Positions 1 through 7,989 of a stretch of DNA of 20,143 bases are shown here, piece after piece (position 1 is the stretch's first letter; every line of letters starts with the position of its first letter). Location: the NCBI GenBank assembly GCA_051453625.1, contig JBOZIK010000001.1, positions 3,415,045-3,435,187 on the forward strand, given 5' to 3'. Below the pieces are notes generated by a model that searched no databases, was not told the DNA's origin, and saw only the letters and a list, made by a program, of their open reading frames with translations. A program made the translations under genes and the position numbers. The stretch is from Welwitschia mirabilis. Lineage: Eukaryota; Gnetophyta; Gnetopsida; Welwitschiales.

Positions 1-870
1 AAAGTGGCTCTTCTAACTAGAATATTTAGAAAATTTCTTCATAGGAAGAAAAAGGGGAAAAAATCAGCAGAACTGCAAAAAGAAGTCATTTGAAATGTAG
101 AAGGAAATAAGAAAAGGGTAAAGAGATCAAATGCTACTCATGTAAAGAATTTGATCATATGGCAAATGAGTGCCCTAACACAAGGAGAGAGAACAAGAAA
201 TTAAAAAATCCCTTATTCATTGCTACATGAGACAATGAAGATCATGATGATAATAAAAGCTACTCAGATCAAGAATTAGATAGAGATAGAAGATTGTCCT
301 TTATAGCTTTTATTCTATTACTCAAAGATGCTCCTAGTACAATAGAGATTGATGATTTGGATATGATAAATGAAGAAGAGGATGATTTAGAAGACACATT
401 TCAGGAGTTGTATGAGGAATGTGAAAAGCTAGCAAAGAGGATAAATGATTTAAACAGAATAGTGAAAGCTATCATCAAAGAAAAGGAGGAATCAGACGAG
501 AAATATAATGTGCTAAAATATGATAATATCAACCTAATTTCTCAAGTAAAAGATCTTTTTTTTTTATAAATAAATTCTTTGGTAGCTCCTCTAAATTAAA
601 ACACATGCTTGGAGTATGAAAACCTATTGGAGATAGATTAGGTATTAGCTTTAGTTCACAAAAATCTTAAGAATAGGTAAACTGGAAGAGTAAGTATGCT
701 TCTAAATATTTATGTAATTTTTATTGTAAATTTGATTATTCAAAGTTCTTTTGCAAAATTAGATAATTAATGATTTTCTCAAAAATTGCAAATACCTTAC
801 CTTTTAAATTTATTCCTAAGAGAAGTAAATCACCTAAGTATAATAAGACTAAGTGGGTTAAAGCTAACAA
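1..870 (+). pseudogene. gag end of a Sirevirus-like Ty1/copia element, broken
   Basis: Gag forms the virus-like particle and binds element RNA in the cytoplasm. Codons 132-173 read CYSCKEFDHMANEC, a complete CX2CX4HX4C zinc knuckle. A TGA at 228-230 sits where this family usually has Trp. The same frame then runs open to the TAA at 567-569 and encodes an acidic, Glu/Lys-rich stretch likely to form a coiled coil (about residues 15-85 counted from 294). A coiled-coil tail after the knuckle is known for Sireviruses. From 570 to 870 the reading continues across frameshifts with recognisable Lys-rich gag/pol linker. The 5' end and 5' LTR lie outside the window, and the frame shifts once before the knuckle, near 108-120. 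Superfamily is firm; the Sirevirus assignment is inferred from this layout and from ORF3 and the long LTR nearby. Confidence 0.8.
713..754 (+). other. Second, damaged zinc knuckle in gag
   Basis: Fourteen codons read CNFYCKFDYSKFFC. The spacing equals that of a CCHC knuckle, but residue 4 is Tyr (TAT) where Cys (TGT) is expected and residue 9 is Tyr (TAT) where His (CAT) is expected. Each is one transition away. A second knuckle downstream of the coiled-coil region fits Sirevirus gag. The site could no longer bind zinc. Confidence 0.6.
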
Positions 871-889
871 TCTTCAAAGTTTTCTAACT

Positions 890-1290
890 TAGATAGCTCT
901 AAGAGGACCAAGTACAAAAAGTTGATATCTAGACAGTGGTTGCTCAAGGAAGATATCAGGAGAAAAATTTAACTTTCAATACCTGAGGAGTACAAATAAA
1001 GGAGAAGTTATTTTTGGAAATAACTTAAAGAAAAAAAATAGAAGGTATAGGATGCATCAAGGAAGGTAAGTTATCTAAACTTGATGATGAGCTTTATGTA
1101 AATAGATTGAAATATAAATTATTAAGCATGAGTCAATTATGTAACAAAGGTTATAAAGTAATTTTGAAAAATTAAAATGCGAAATTATAGATGAAAAAAA
1201 TAAATGTTTCTATCTTTTCTGCAAAACAAGTAGGTAATAATTATAAAATAGATACTAAATTAATCGATCAGTTATTTCATGTAAACTATG
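890..1290 (+). pseudogene. Aspartic protease and start of the pre-integrase region, broken
   Basis: The protease cuts the copia polyprotein. DSGCSR at 932-949 is the copia protease active-site motif, preceded by a TGA (923-925) at the place of the usual Trp. Following codons read ISGEKFNF, then NRLKYKLLSMSQLCNKGYK at about 1104-1160, which matches the conserved 'GL..NLLSISQLCDKGY' block after the protease. A one-base shift lies in the A-run near 1029-1037, and stops follow from about 1172. AKQVGNNYKID is readable near 1220-1255. The His-Cys zinc-binding pre-integrase module (WHxRLGH) expected next is absent, because the sequence jumps to the pol 3' end by about 1345-1375. Confidence 0.75.
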
Positions 1291-1344
1291 ATATTAGTCT
1301 AAATATTTCTAAAACTAAATATTTTTTAGAGAATTCTTATGTAA

Positions 1345-1413
1345 CACCCATGTCTATAGTTAATTATTAATTATAAAAATGAACTGGAGGTTTACTCACC
1401 ATCCTTTATCTGA
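1345..1413 (+). pseudogene. Last codons of copia pol (RNase H end), first copy
   Basis: Codons 1375-1413 read KNELEVYSPSFI then TGA. The end of the second pol copy (about 4678-4716) reads KNEFEVLSPSYG then TGA. DNA on both sides of the stop aligns between the copies, including the following GATTA-AGG-TGGTCAAC type stretch. The segment therefore comes from the same element family but is joined directly to protease sequence, so integrase, RT and most of RNase H are missing from this copy. Confidence 0.7.
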
Positions 1414-1660
1414 TTATAAGGTAGTCAACTAGATCTATGATTTTGTTAATTAGATGTGGTCGATCGACTGTCCTGAAAGTTCAATCACCTAAACATCTTC
1501 CAATACTATAGAACCTCATCTCAACGGGTCAACTAGAATCTTAAGTGGTCAACTGGACCTAATGGATCATAGTATGGAAGTACCATAAGTGGATTCAATT
1601 TCTTTTTTCATTTTAAATTATTTCATATAGCCTATAAAAGAAAGAAAACCCTAAATTGAT
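1414..1660 (+). other. 3' noncoding region between pol end and ORF3
   Basis: Aligns for about 90 bases with the noncoding sequence after the second pol copy (4717 onward), then diverges. It holds a 10-bp perfect palindrome GTCGATCGAC (1459-1468) and degenerate copies of a GGTCAACTGGACC-like motif near 1530-1560. The same motif recurs in the LTR at 5640-6010, which ties both pieces to one family. Confidence 0.55.
1633..1654 (+). promoter_or_regulatory. Putative internal promoter ahead of ORF3: TATA box and telo-box
   Basis: TATAAAAG at 1633-1640 is followed by AAACCCTAA at 1646-1654. The ORF3 ATG lies 139 bases after the TATA box, across a pyrimidine-rich leader (1660-1760). Telo-boxes close to TATA boxes are common in plant promoters of translation-related and growth genes. 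Whether this one drove a separate ORF3 transcript is inference; in AT-rich DNA a TATA match alone is weak. Confidence 0.35.
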
Positions 1661-1778
1661 TTCATTGTGTTCTACCCCTTTCCATCTCTTAGATCTAGTG
1701 CTTTTTTTTTCAATATCTATAACTTTGCTTCCAGATCTAGTGTTTTTATTTAAATCTTCTTACTTGCAAGTCCTTGAA

Positions 1779-2190
1779 ATGGCTAAAAGCTCATCTAGGA
1801 AAAGAGTGAAGAAAGTTCCTTCAAGGGATCCAGCTATTTCCTACCAGGGAATGTCAGATGAAGATATTAACAAGTTTTAAAAGAAGTTTGAGAAGAAACC
1901 AGCATGCTAAGAGCAGTCAGTAGCTACTTTAGAGCTTAGAGAGCTCAGGGAAGTTATTCAACTCCTCAGAAATCAAGATCTTGATCACTTTTTGGATGTT
2001 TCTGGTTCTACTTATTATTTTCTCACTTGGATGTTTTACTGTAATGCTTTTTATGATCGTAATTCTAGAACCCTTAAAACCCTCATTTTGGGGAAGTAGA
2101 TAAGAGTAATAGCTAATCTTATTTCTAAGCTAACTGACCTTCTAAGGAGTAACTATGAAGAGTTTTGGCCTCTTTGGGACACCATGGAAG
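1779..2190 (+). pseudogene. ORF3 (env-position reading frame) of Sirevirus-like element, partial
   Basis: One frame runs from ATG 1779 to the sequence gap and is interrupted by three stops: TAA 1878, TAA 1908 and TAG 2097. At least the two TAA could come from Gln codons by C-to-T. The start is very basic (MAKSSSRKRVKK), then a Glu/Lys-rich part, then hydrophobic and aromatic sequence (WMFYCNAFYDR at 2028-2060, then TLKTLILGK), ending EEFWPLWDTME at the gap. The FYxN block followed by a GK-I strand resembles the plant family 'putative plant transposon protein' and third ORFs found after pol in some Sirevirus and Athila elements. No signal peptide or membrane span is visible, so an envelope function is not supported. 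The C-terminal part is lost in the gap. Confidence 0.5.
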
Positions 2191-2290
2191 NNNNNNNNNN
2201 NNNNNNNNNNNNNNNNNNNNNNNNNNNNNNNNNNNNNNNNNNNNNNNNNNNNNNNNNNNNNNNNNNNNNNNNNNNNNNNNNNNNNNNNNN
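2191..2290. other. Assembly gap of exactly 100 N
   Basis: A run of exactly 100 N is a common convention for a gap of unknown size. It separates an ORF3 fragment on the left from integrase on the right, an order that no intact copia element has. Real sequence may be missing, or two copies may have been joined. Confidence 0.95.
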
Positions 2291-2950
2291 ATTCATATGA
2301 ATTTAGTAGGCCCTACTCAAACTTGAAGTTTTGGTGGAAAACATTACTTTCTTACCATAGTTGATGATTTCTCTAGATATACTTAGGTAGCCTTCTTGTC
2401 AAAAAAATCTGAAGCTTATAAAAATTGGATTGAAATTTGCAACAAGATTCAAAATCAAAAAGAGTATACCATAAAAAAAATAAGAAGTGATCATGGTGGT
2501 GAATTTGAAAATTATTTTTTTGAGAAATATTGCATTAAAAATAGAATTGATCATTAGTTTTCAGCCCTAAGAACATCATAACAAAATGGTATAGTTAAAA
2601 GAAAGAATATAATCCTTCAAGAAATGGCACGAAGTATGCTAAATGATAAGGAAGTTCTTAAATCTTTTTGGGCTAAGGTAGTTAGCACAACATGCTACAT
2701 TATTAATGAGTATATCTTAAACTGGGTACTGATAAAATACCATATGAGTTGGAAAGGAATAAAATCAAATATGTCATACTTTAAAGTCTTCAAAAGTAAA
2801 TGCTATGTACTAAAAGATAGAGAGCATTTAAGCAAATTAGAGTCAAAGGCAGATGAAGCTATCTTTCTGGGTTATTCAATGAGAAGTAGAGCCTATTGTA
2901 TTTTTCAACAAAAGAATCTTTACAGTAGAAGAATCAATAAATGTGTAAAT
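2291..2950 (+). pseudogene. Copia integrase core, catalytically dead
   Basis: Integrase inserts element cDNA into the host genome in the nucleus. The reading starts at the gap with IHMNLVGPTQT, then IVDDFSRYT, KIRSDHGGEFEN, QNGIVKRKN and LQEMARSML, the standard copia order. The core DDE triad is damaged: the first Asp is Asn (codon 2300-2302) and the Glu is Lys (in GIVKRKN, about 2596). Only the Asp in SDHG remains. Stops in frame are TGA 2324, TAG 2384, a TAG near 2554 and a TAA near 2578. The C-terminal GKG-like part (SKADEAIFLGYS, then AYCIF) is readable to about 2910, where a one-base shift occurs. The zinc-binding N-terminus is missing because of the gap. Confidence 0.88.
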
Positions 2951-3225
2951 TGATGAGATTGACATAAGATCATATGATACAGATGAGGAGGAAACCATGA
3001 ATACAACAATTTCTATAACTAATGAAGGTTCTATTGAAAGAAATGAAGTTCCAATGAAAGAAGGCACACCAAAAAAGCTCAAACTTCTTAAAGATAATTC
3101 TTTAGAATCCATTATTAGAGAAGTTAATTTAAAAATAAATACAAGAGGTTCCATGAAAAATTTGTGTGCTCACATTTGTTATATCTCAAAAAGAGAACCC
3201 AAGAATTTGAAGAAGTAGAAATTCA
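2951..3225 (+). pseudogene. Linker between integrase and reverse transcriptase
   Basis: Following the shift near 2910 the reading passes to a frame that is open from 2952 to 3218. It is acidic at first (SYDTDEEET) and then Lys/Glu rich, with LCAHICYISKREPKN near 3160-3208, which matches the conserved 'N-LCAH-AF-S--EPKN' block just before RT in Sirevirus-type pol. This variable linker has no known activity. A methionine at 2997 is internal and not a gene start. Confidence 0.7.
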
Positions 3226-4130
3226 TGAGGAATGAATGATGACAATGTAAGATGAGCTAAAATAATTAAAAAGAAATGATGTTTGAAAGATAATAGAAAG
3301 GCCAGAAAATAAGAATGTCATTGGAAATGGATCTTTAAAAATAAATGTGATGAAGAAAATAATGTCATTAAAAACAAGGAAAAGTTAGTAGCTCAAGGCT
3401 ATAATTCAATAGAAGGCATTGGTGTAGGAGATACATTTACTTCTATTGCAAGGTTGGATAGCATTAGAATGTTTTTGTTCTTTGTAGCTTTTAAGAATTT
3501 TAAAGTATATCAAATAGATATAGAAAGTGCTTTTCTAAGTGAAACATTAATTAAAGAAGTCTATGTAGAATAACCACAAGGTTTTATTGATCCTCATAAA
3601 ATTGATAATGTATATAGACTTAAGAAAACCTTATATGAATTAAAACAAGTACCAAGAGATGAGTATGAGAAGCTAGCTACATTTTTAATAAAAATGGATA
3701 TAATCAAGGAACTATAGACAAAAACCTATTTGTGAAGAATCTGAAAAAGGATTTAATTATTATACAGATTTATATAGATGATATTAAATTTGATACCTCA
3801 AATGAAATGCTATCAAAATAATTTGCAAATATCATGACAAAATAATTTGAATTGAGTATGCTTGATGAAGTTAATATGTTTCTTAGACTTTAGATCAAGC
3901 AATCTAAAGATGGAATATTTATCTCTCAATCCAAATATGCAAGAGATTTAATCAAAAGATTTGGATTAGAAAATACAAAATCAATTGACACTCCTATGTC
4001 TACTTCATGTAAACTAAGTTTGGATGAAAATGGTAAACTAGTGGATCAAAAACTTTATAGAAGTATGATTGGTAGTTTATTATATTTAATCACAAGTAGA
4101 TTGGATGTCATGTTTAGTATTGAAATATAT
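3226..4130 (+). pseudogene. Reverse transcriptase of copia pol, broken
   Basis: RT copies element RNA into DNA. Motifs in order: DELK and LKRNDV (about 3250-3280), KNVIG, then after a one-base shift near 3325 IFKNKCDEENNV, KLVAQGYN, VYQIDIESAF with the first catalytic Asp, VYVE-PQGF, LYELKQVPRDEYE, and IYIDDI (YIDD at 3771-3782), the copia form of the YxDD box. Both catalytic regions keep their Asp residues. The frame is broken by many stops, among them TGA and TAA codons between 3236 and 3283 at usual Trp or Gln sites, TAA near 3569, 3820 and 3840, and TAG near 3891, with a further shift near 3690. KYARDLIKRFGLENTKS and TPMSTSCKLS mark the RT connection. Confidence 0.9.
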
Positions 4131-4716
4131 GAAAGTTATCAATCCCAACCAAAAGAATCACATCTTTAAGCAACAAAAAGAATAATCAAGTATGTAAAGG
4201 ATACATGTGATTATGGCTTATGATATCCCACCGAGACATCTTTTGAACTTGCAAGTTTTAATGATGCAAATTGGGCTGGATGCAAAGATGATAGAAAAAG
4301 CATAAGTAGAAATTGCTTTCTTCTAGGGTCATGTCTAGTAGGATGAGCAAGCAAGAAATAAAAATCTATTTCTCTCTCTACTGTAGAAGCCAAATATATT
4401 GTAGCAGGTAGTTGTTGCACTCACCTTTTATGGATGAAAGAAATGTTAAAAGATTTTGATGTTAATTTTGAGCAAGTTCCTATTTTCTATGATAACATAA
4501 GTGCTATTAATATATCAAAAAGTCAAGTTCAAGACTCAAGAATAAAGCATATTGAGCTAAGACATCATTTCCTATAAGACTAAGTTGAAAAAGACACATC
4601 TCTATGAATTTTATGCAGACCAGTAATTAGCAGATATTTTTACTAAAACTCTAAATTTTGATACTTTTTTTCATCTCAAAAATGAATTTGAGGTTCTCTC
4701 GCCATCCTATGGCTGA
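4131..4716 (+). pseudogene. RNase H domain and pol terminus, broken
   Basis: RNase H removes the RNA strand during cDNA synthesis. Readable blocks are KRIIKYVKDTCDYGL (about 4177-4220), SFNDANWAGCKDDRKS with the first catalytic Asp (DANWAG 4263-4280), STVEAKYIVA with the Glu (about 4376-4405), IFYDNISAINISKSQ with the next Asp, and KHIELRHHF near 4550-4575. Stops lie near 4167, 4221, 4343 and 4357, most at usual Trp or Gln sites. A shift near 4595 leads into YEFYADQ, ADIFTKTLNFDTFFHLKNEF and the natural TGA at 4714-4716. This is the second copy of the pol end found at 1345-1413. Confidence 0.9.
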
Positions 4717-5437
4717 TTACAGGATGGTCAACCAAATTCTTTATTTAATCAACCAGATGAGGTCGGTCGACCATTTTAATACTCAGTCATCTGGATAGTC
4801 TAGGTTCTGTACCTATCTAAGCAAAAGTTCAGAATGGAAATTTGTTATCTAATTTTGTTTTATTGATAATCATTTTCATTTATCCTTTGTTATTGATGTT
4901 AAAAGGGGGAGAATTAGTTATATATTGATTGCTTTTTATGATTTTAGTTGTATGCTCTTGATGAACACTTCTAGTTTGTAATGCTTGCACTTCTACTTTG
5001 TAATGTTTTCTTATGTCTAATGAAATGCACTTATCTATTTTTTACAGAATTGTGTTTTATTTGGTATCTTAAATCTATTTGTGTCTTTTCAAATCATATA
5101 GGCTAAATATGTTTTTATTTTAATATCCTAACTACTTAACTTGAAAAGTTTAAAGTCTTTTAGCATTGGAAATAAATTATAATTTATGACATCAAATTTA
5201 TATTAAATAAGTATACATGATCACATTATGCTTATTATAAAGTCATGCTTTTTAAACTTTTAAATATGCATATTAAATTGTTTTATTTAAAGCAAAAAAT
5301 TTATTTGTTCAAAATACTTTCACTTGTTTCAAAAGAAATATTATTTTGGAAATAGGCATTTTATAAGGGGGATCTTTTTTAAAAGTTCAATTTTTTTCAA
5401 CTAAGTATTATTTGCTATCAATGCCAAAGGGGGATAT
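4717..5437 (+). other. 3' noncoding tail with three polypurine tracts
   Basis: No coding sequence. Purine tracts of PPT type lie at 4901-4913 (AAAAGGGGGAGAA), 5365-5372 (AAGGGGGA) and 5426-5434 (AAAGGGGGA). The last one touches the LTR start and is the likely primer for plus-strand DNA synthesis. Several PPT copies before the 3' LTR are a known mark of Sireviruses. A palindrome GGTCGACC lies at 4765-4772. No ORF3 is found here, in contrast to the first copy. Confidence 0.7.
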
Positions 5438-5639
5438 TATTGGAGTATGTTTTACTAATTAATGTTAAACTAATGTTTTTTATATAGTAAATTTTGTGTA
5501 CCTTATGAGGAAGATATTAAAATACCTGTAAGTTGAAAGATGGAACTAAAATTATCAACGTTTGAGTATTAAAAACCTATTAGTTTACTTACCCTTAAGA
5601 TGGAGTCAATAGCATCTAAAGCAGATAGAACTGCATCTA

Positions 5640-6010
5640 GAGGGGTCGACCAAATTTTTCATAGGGTTGACTGGACCTATAACCTCAAGAAATAATATCC
5701 CTAAACTAAATGGCAAGGTGTTAATCAAACCTTTATGAAGTCCACTAGATTTGAGGACCTAATAAATAATATCCCTAGACTGAATGATAAGGGGTTAACT
5801 AGACCTATGCTAGGATTGACTGGACCTGAGTACCATGCAATTGGTATGCTTGAACTAATCATCATGGAGTTGACTAGATACTTGAAGGGATTAACTAGAC
5901 TTAATGTAAAAAATTGGAATGTAATTTTATTATAGAAGCAGGCGATTGAATAATTAGCAAGCACTAGACTAGGTTTGACCAAATCCAGATGGGGTTGACT
6001 AAATAAGAAT
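5640..6010 (+). repeat. Degenerate GGTTGACTGGACCT repeats in LTR U3
   Basis: At least eight degenerate copies of a 14-base motif, for example 5664-5678, 5792-5806, 5814-5828, 5866-5880 and 5988-6002. In addition the block AATAATATCCCTA at 5691 recurs at 5765, a 74-base direct duplication covering about 45 well-matched bases. One site keeps the CpG palindrome GGTCGACC (5644-5651). The others differ from it mainly by C-to-T or G-to-A change. Confidence 0.65.
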
Positions 6011-6193
6011 CCATAAGAAATTAGAACGACTAAATTTCTCACCATATTTTTGTGGGTTTTCATTGGATGAAATAGAAGTTAAATTTTTCTAAACATTATG
6101 TATTCATTACGTAGTCATTAGATAGCCATTTTCTAGATTTTTATAGCTGTTGGAAGGGAATTTCAAATGTAATAAATCCTAAAAGCCTTCTAA

Positions 6194-6201
6194 TATAAAT
6201 A
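6194..6201 (+). promoter_or_regulatory. LTR TATA box
   Basis: TATAAATA stands about 760 bases into the LTR, after the U3 repeats and before the tandem array, the expected place for the element's Pol II promoter. The R/U5 border cannot be read. Confidence 0.55.
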
Positions 6202-6491
6202 GGTAAGAGATAGATGACCAAAGAATCTTTTGGAACCATTTTCATTTAGAAAAATCAATTGGATTTGAAGGATTAAGCATTGTATTTGGATAACTTTTAC
6301 TATTATATCTTAGCATCTATATTTCTGACCAAAGAAGATCTACTATTGGTATCTTCTCTACATTCAAGAGTGGATCAATAGTTTTATTTGTTTTACTTCT
6401 ATAAGAGAAGAGATCCATCAATATTACTTACTTAAGAACAAGTGATATCCATGCTGTAAAGGCATCATTACATTACTACCTTACTTTGTGA

Positions 6492-6660
6492 AAGGTCAAG
6501 ACTAATCCTTGAAAAGTCCATTCTAAAGGTTAAGATTAAGCCTTGAAAAATCCATTCTAAAGGTTGAGACTAAGCCTAAAAAGTTTGTTCTAAAGGTTAA
6601 GACTAATCCTTAAAAATTCTATTCTAAAGGTTAAGACTCAGACTGGAAAAGTCCATTTGT
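6492..6660 (+). repeat. Five-copy 34-bp tandem array in LTR
   Basis: Units begin AAGGTTAAGACTAA and end CCATTCTA. They start at 6492, 6526, 6560, 6593 and 6627; four are 34 bases and the third is 33. The array is transcribed from the LTR TATA box if that is used, so it would lie in the R/U5 leader. Confidence 0.85.
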
Positions 6661-7008
6661 ATAAGTTACAAGTAAACTTGGAATACCTGGTGGAGTAACA
6701 AAGATCCAAGATCTAGCTTGGAGATAAGCTGATCATCAAGAGTGGAGTAGAGGGTTTCTTGAACCACTACAAATCTATCTTATATCAAATTGATATTTTT
6801 TTGATTTCAGTTTTTATTTCTTTACTTCCATTATTTTCTCATACTATGCACATTTTAGATTAGTACATTATTTTATGCAAGTCTTATTTCAGATCAGATT
6901 CATTTAGAATATTATATTGGAATTTACTTTAAGAATATATTCATCCCTCCTCCATTCCCCCCCTCCCCCCTTCCCTGCTCCAACCCCTCAGGGTTTCTGA
7001 TCCTATCA

Positions 7009-7989
7009 AAATTGCTAAACCAAAATACTACTATAGAAAAATTAAAGTTTCTACTATTTAATTTTATTGTAAAAATGTAAATTAAATGCAGTGATGGAAA
7101 TTAAACTTCATGCAATGCAAATTTGAAATAAGCTCCATTAGAGGGAGGAATTTTATTTTGCCACCAAGTAAGTGTTTATGAACATTACTTTGATGAATCC
7201 TTATATAAAATAATTATTCAATGTTAAATTGGTATAAGATTTAGGTCTGTGTGGCATGCTAAAAAAGCATGATAAATGAATGCCTAGGATACCATGGGAA
7301 AAGAGTTAAATTGGTGTTTTATTTTATTTCTCTACATAAATTTTAATTTTAGAGAAATGTTGTCATCTATTCTAAATAAATAACAAATCTATCTAAAGAA
7401 AATGAGAATGATATCAACTACAAATGATGGATTTTTAAGGTTTTCTATCACTCTGTGAAGATGTAGAAATGAACGCAACTTGCATTTGCATTATAGTTGC
7501 ATTTGTATGATAGTTGCATGTTTAACCTATGTTTACATTTATGTTGTATTACATGTATAATTTAAGCATTATGAAAGTAATAACACTAAAAGAGTCCTTT
7601 CTAAACACTTGTAAATAGATTATGTAAGATAAATAAATATGGAACTTGTCATGGATGTTTTAACTACTTGTTTTCTTATGTAAAAATGGATTAAAATGTA
7701 ATTTTTTGATGGTTATTTTGTAAATATAAGCTTCATATCTTTTAGGATAAAACCAAGGTTTTTTTAATTAGAAACTTACTCCATTTTATCATTTTTAGAT
7801 AATTTAAATTGCCATTGTTATTTGGTGCACTGATAATGTAAAACAAGCTAGTATGGTTACATACATCCTAAGGCCTAGCTTTCCTTAGTAAAATCTCAAA
7901 TAGATATAGTTTTAAATCTATGTATAATATTGATTATTAATCTTGAATATCACGTTCATATTAATAAATTCATTATTTTTATGCTTTAA
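7009..7989. other. AT-rich DNA without genes; short 17-bp repeat at 7478-7520
   Basis: No coding signal in either strand that can be linked to a family. A small 17-base repeat of AGTTGCATTTGTATGAT type occurs two and a half times at 7478-7520. Otherwise nothing is seen. Confidence 0.6.

Larger units (their letters stand above)
5438..7008 (+). repeat. 3' LTR of the Sirevirus-like element
   Basis: The LTR starts a few bases after the PPT. The expected TG is decayed to TA, followed by TTGGAGTATG. The end is placed at a CA (7007-7008) after a C-rich block and GGGTTTCTGATCC, as is usual for Sirevirus LTRs. The length of about 1.57 kb fits that group. Inside are GTTGACTGGACC-like repeats (5640-6010), a TATA box, a 34-bp tandem array, and the stretch GGTGGAGTAACAAAGATC with CTTGAACCACTA near 6690-6770 that is typical of U5. 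The partner 5' LTR is outside the window, so ends and target duplication cannot be confirmed. Confidence 0.75.

Noticed and set aside
2155-2364. Open frame spanning the 100-N gap
   Set aside because: It is open only because N bases translate as X, and it joins ORF3 in a wrong frame with integrase DNA.
2876-3154. 92-codon open frame on the - strand
   Set aside because: It lies opposite the integrase-RT linker, whose + strand reading matches copia pol. It is a shadow.
4211-4420. 69-codon open frame on the - strand
   Set aside because: Opposite RNase H with clear DANWAG and TVEAKY motifs on the + strand.
5725-6063. 112-codon - strand frame and overlapping 66-codon + strand frame in the LTR
   Set aside because: Both lie in the repeated U3 motif array. 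Their repeated residues follow the DNA repeats, and neither resembles a protein family.
6492-6660. Regular repeats considered as a CRISPR array
   Set aside because: Units are contiguous without unique spacers and lie inside a plant LTR.
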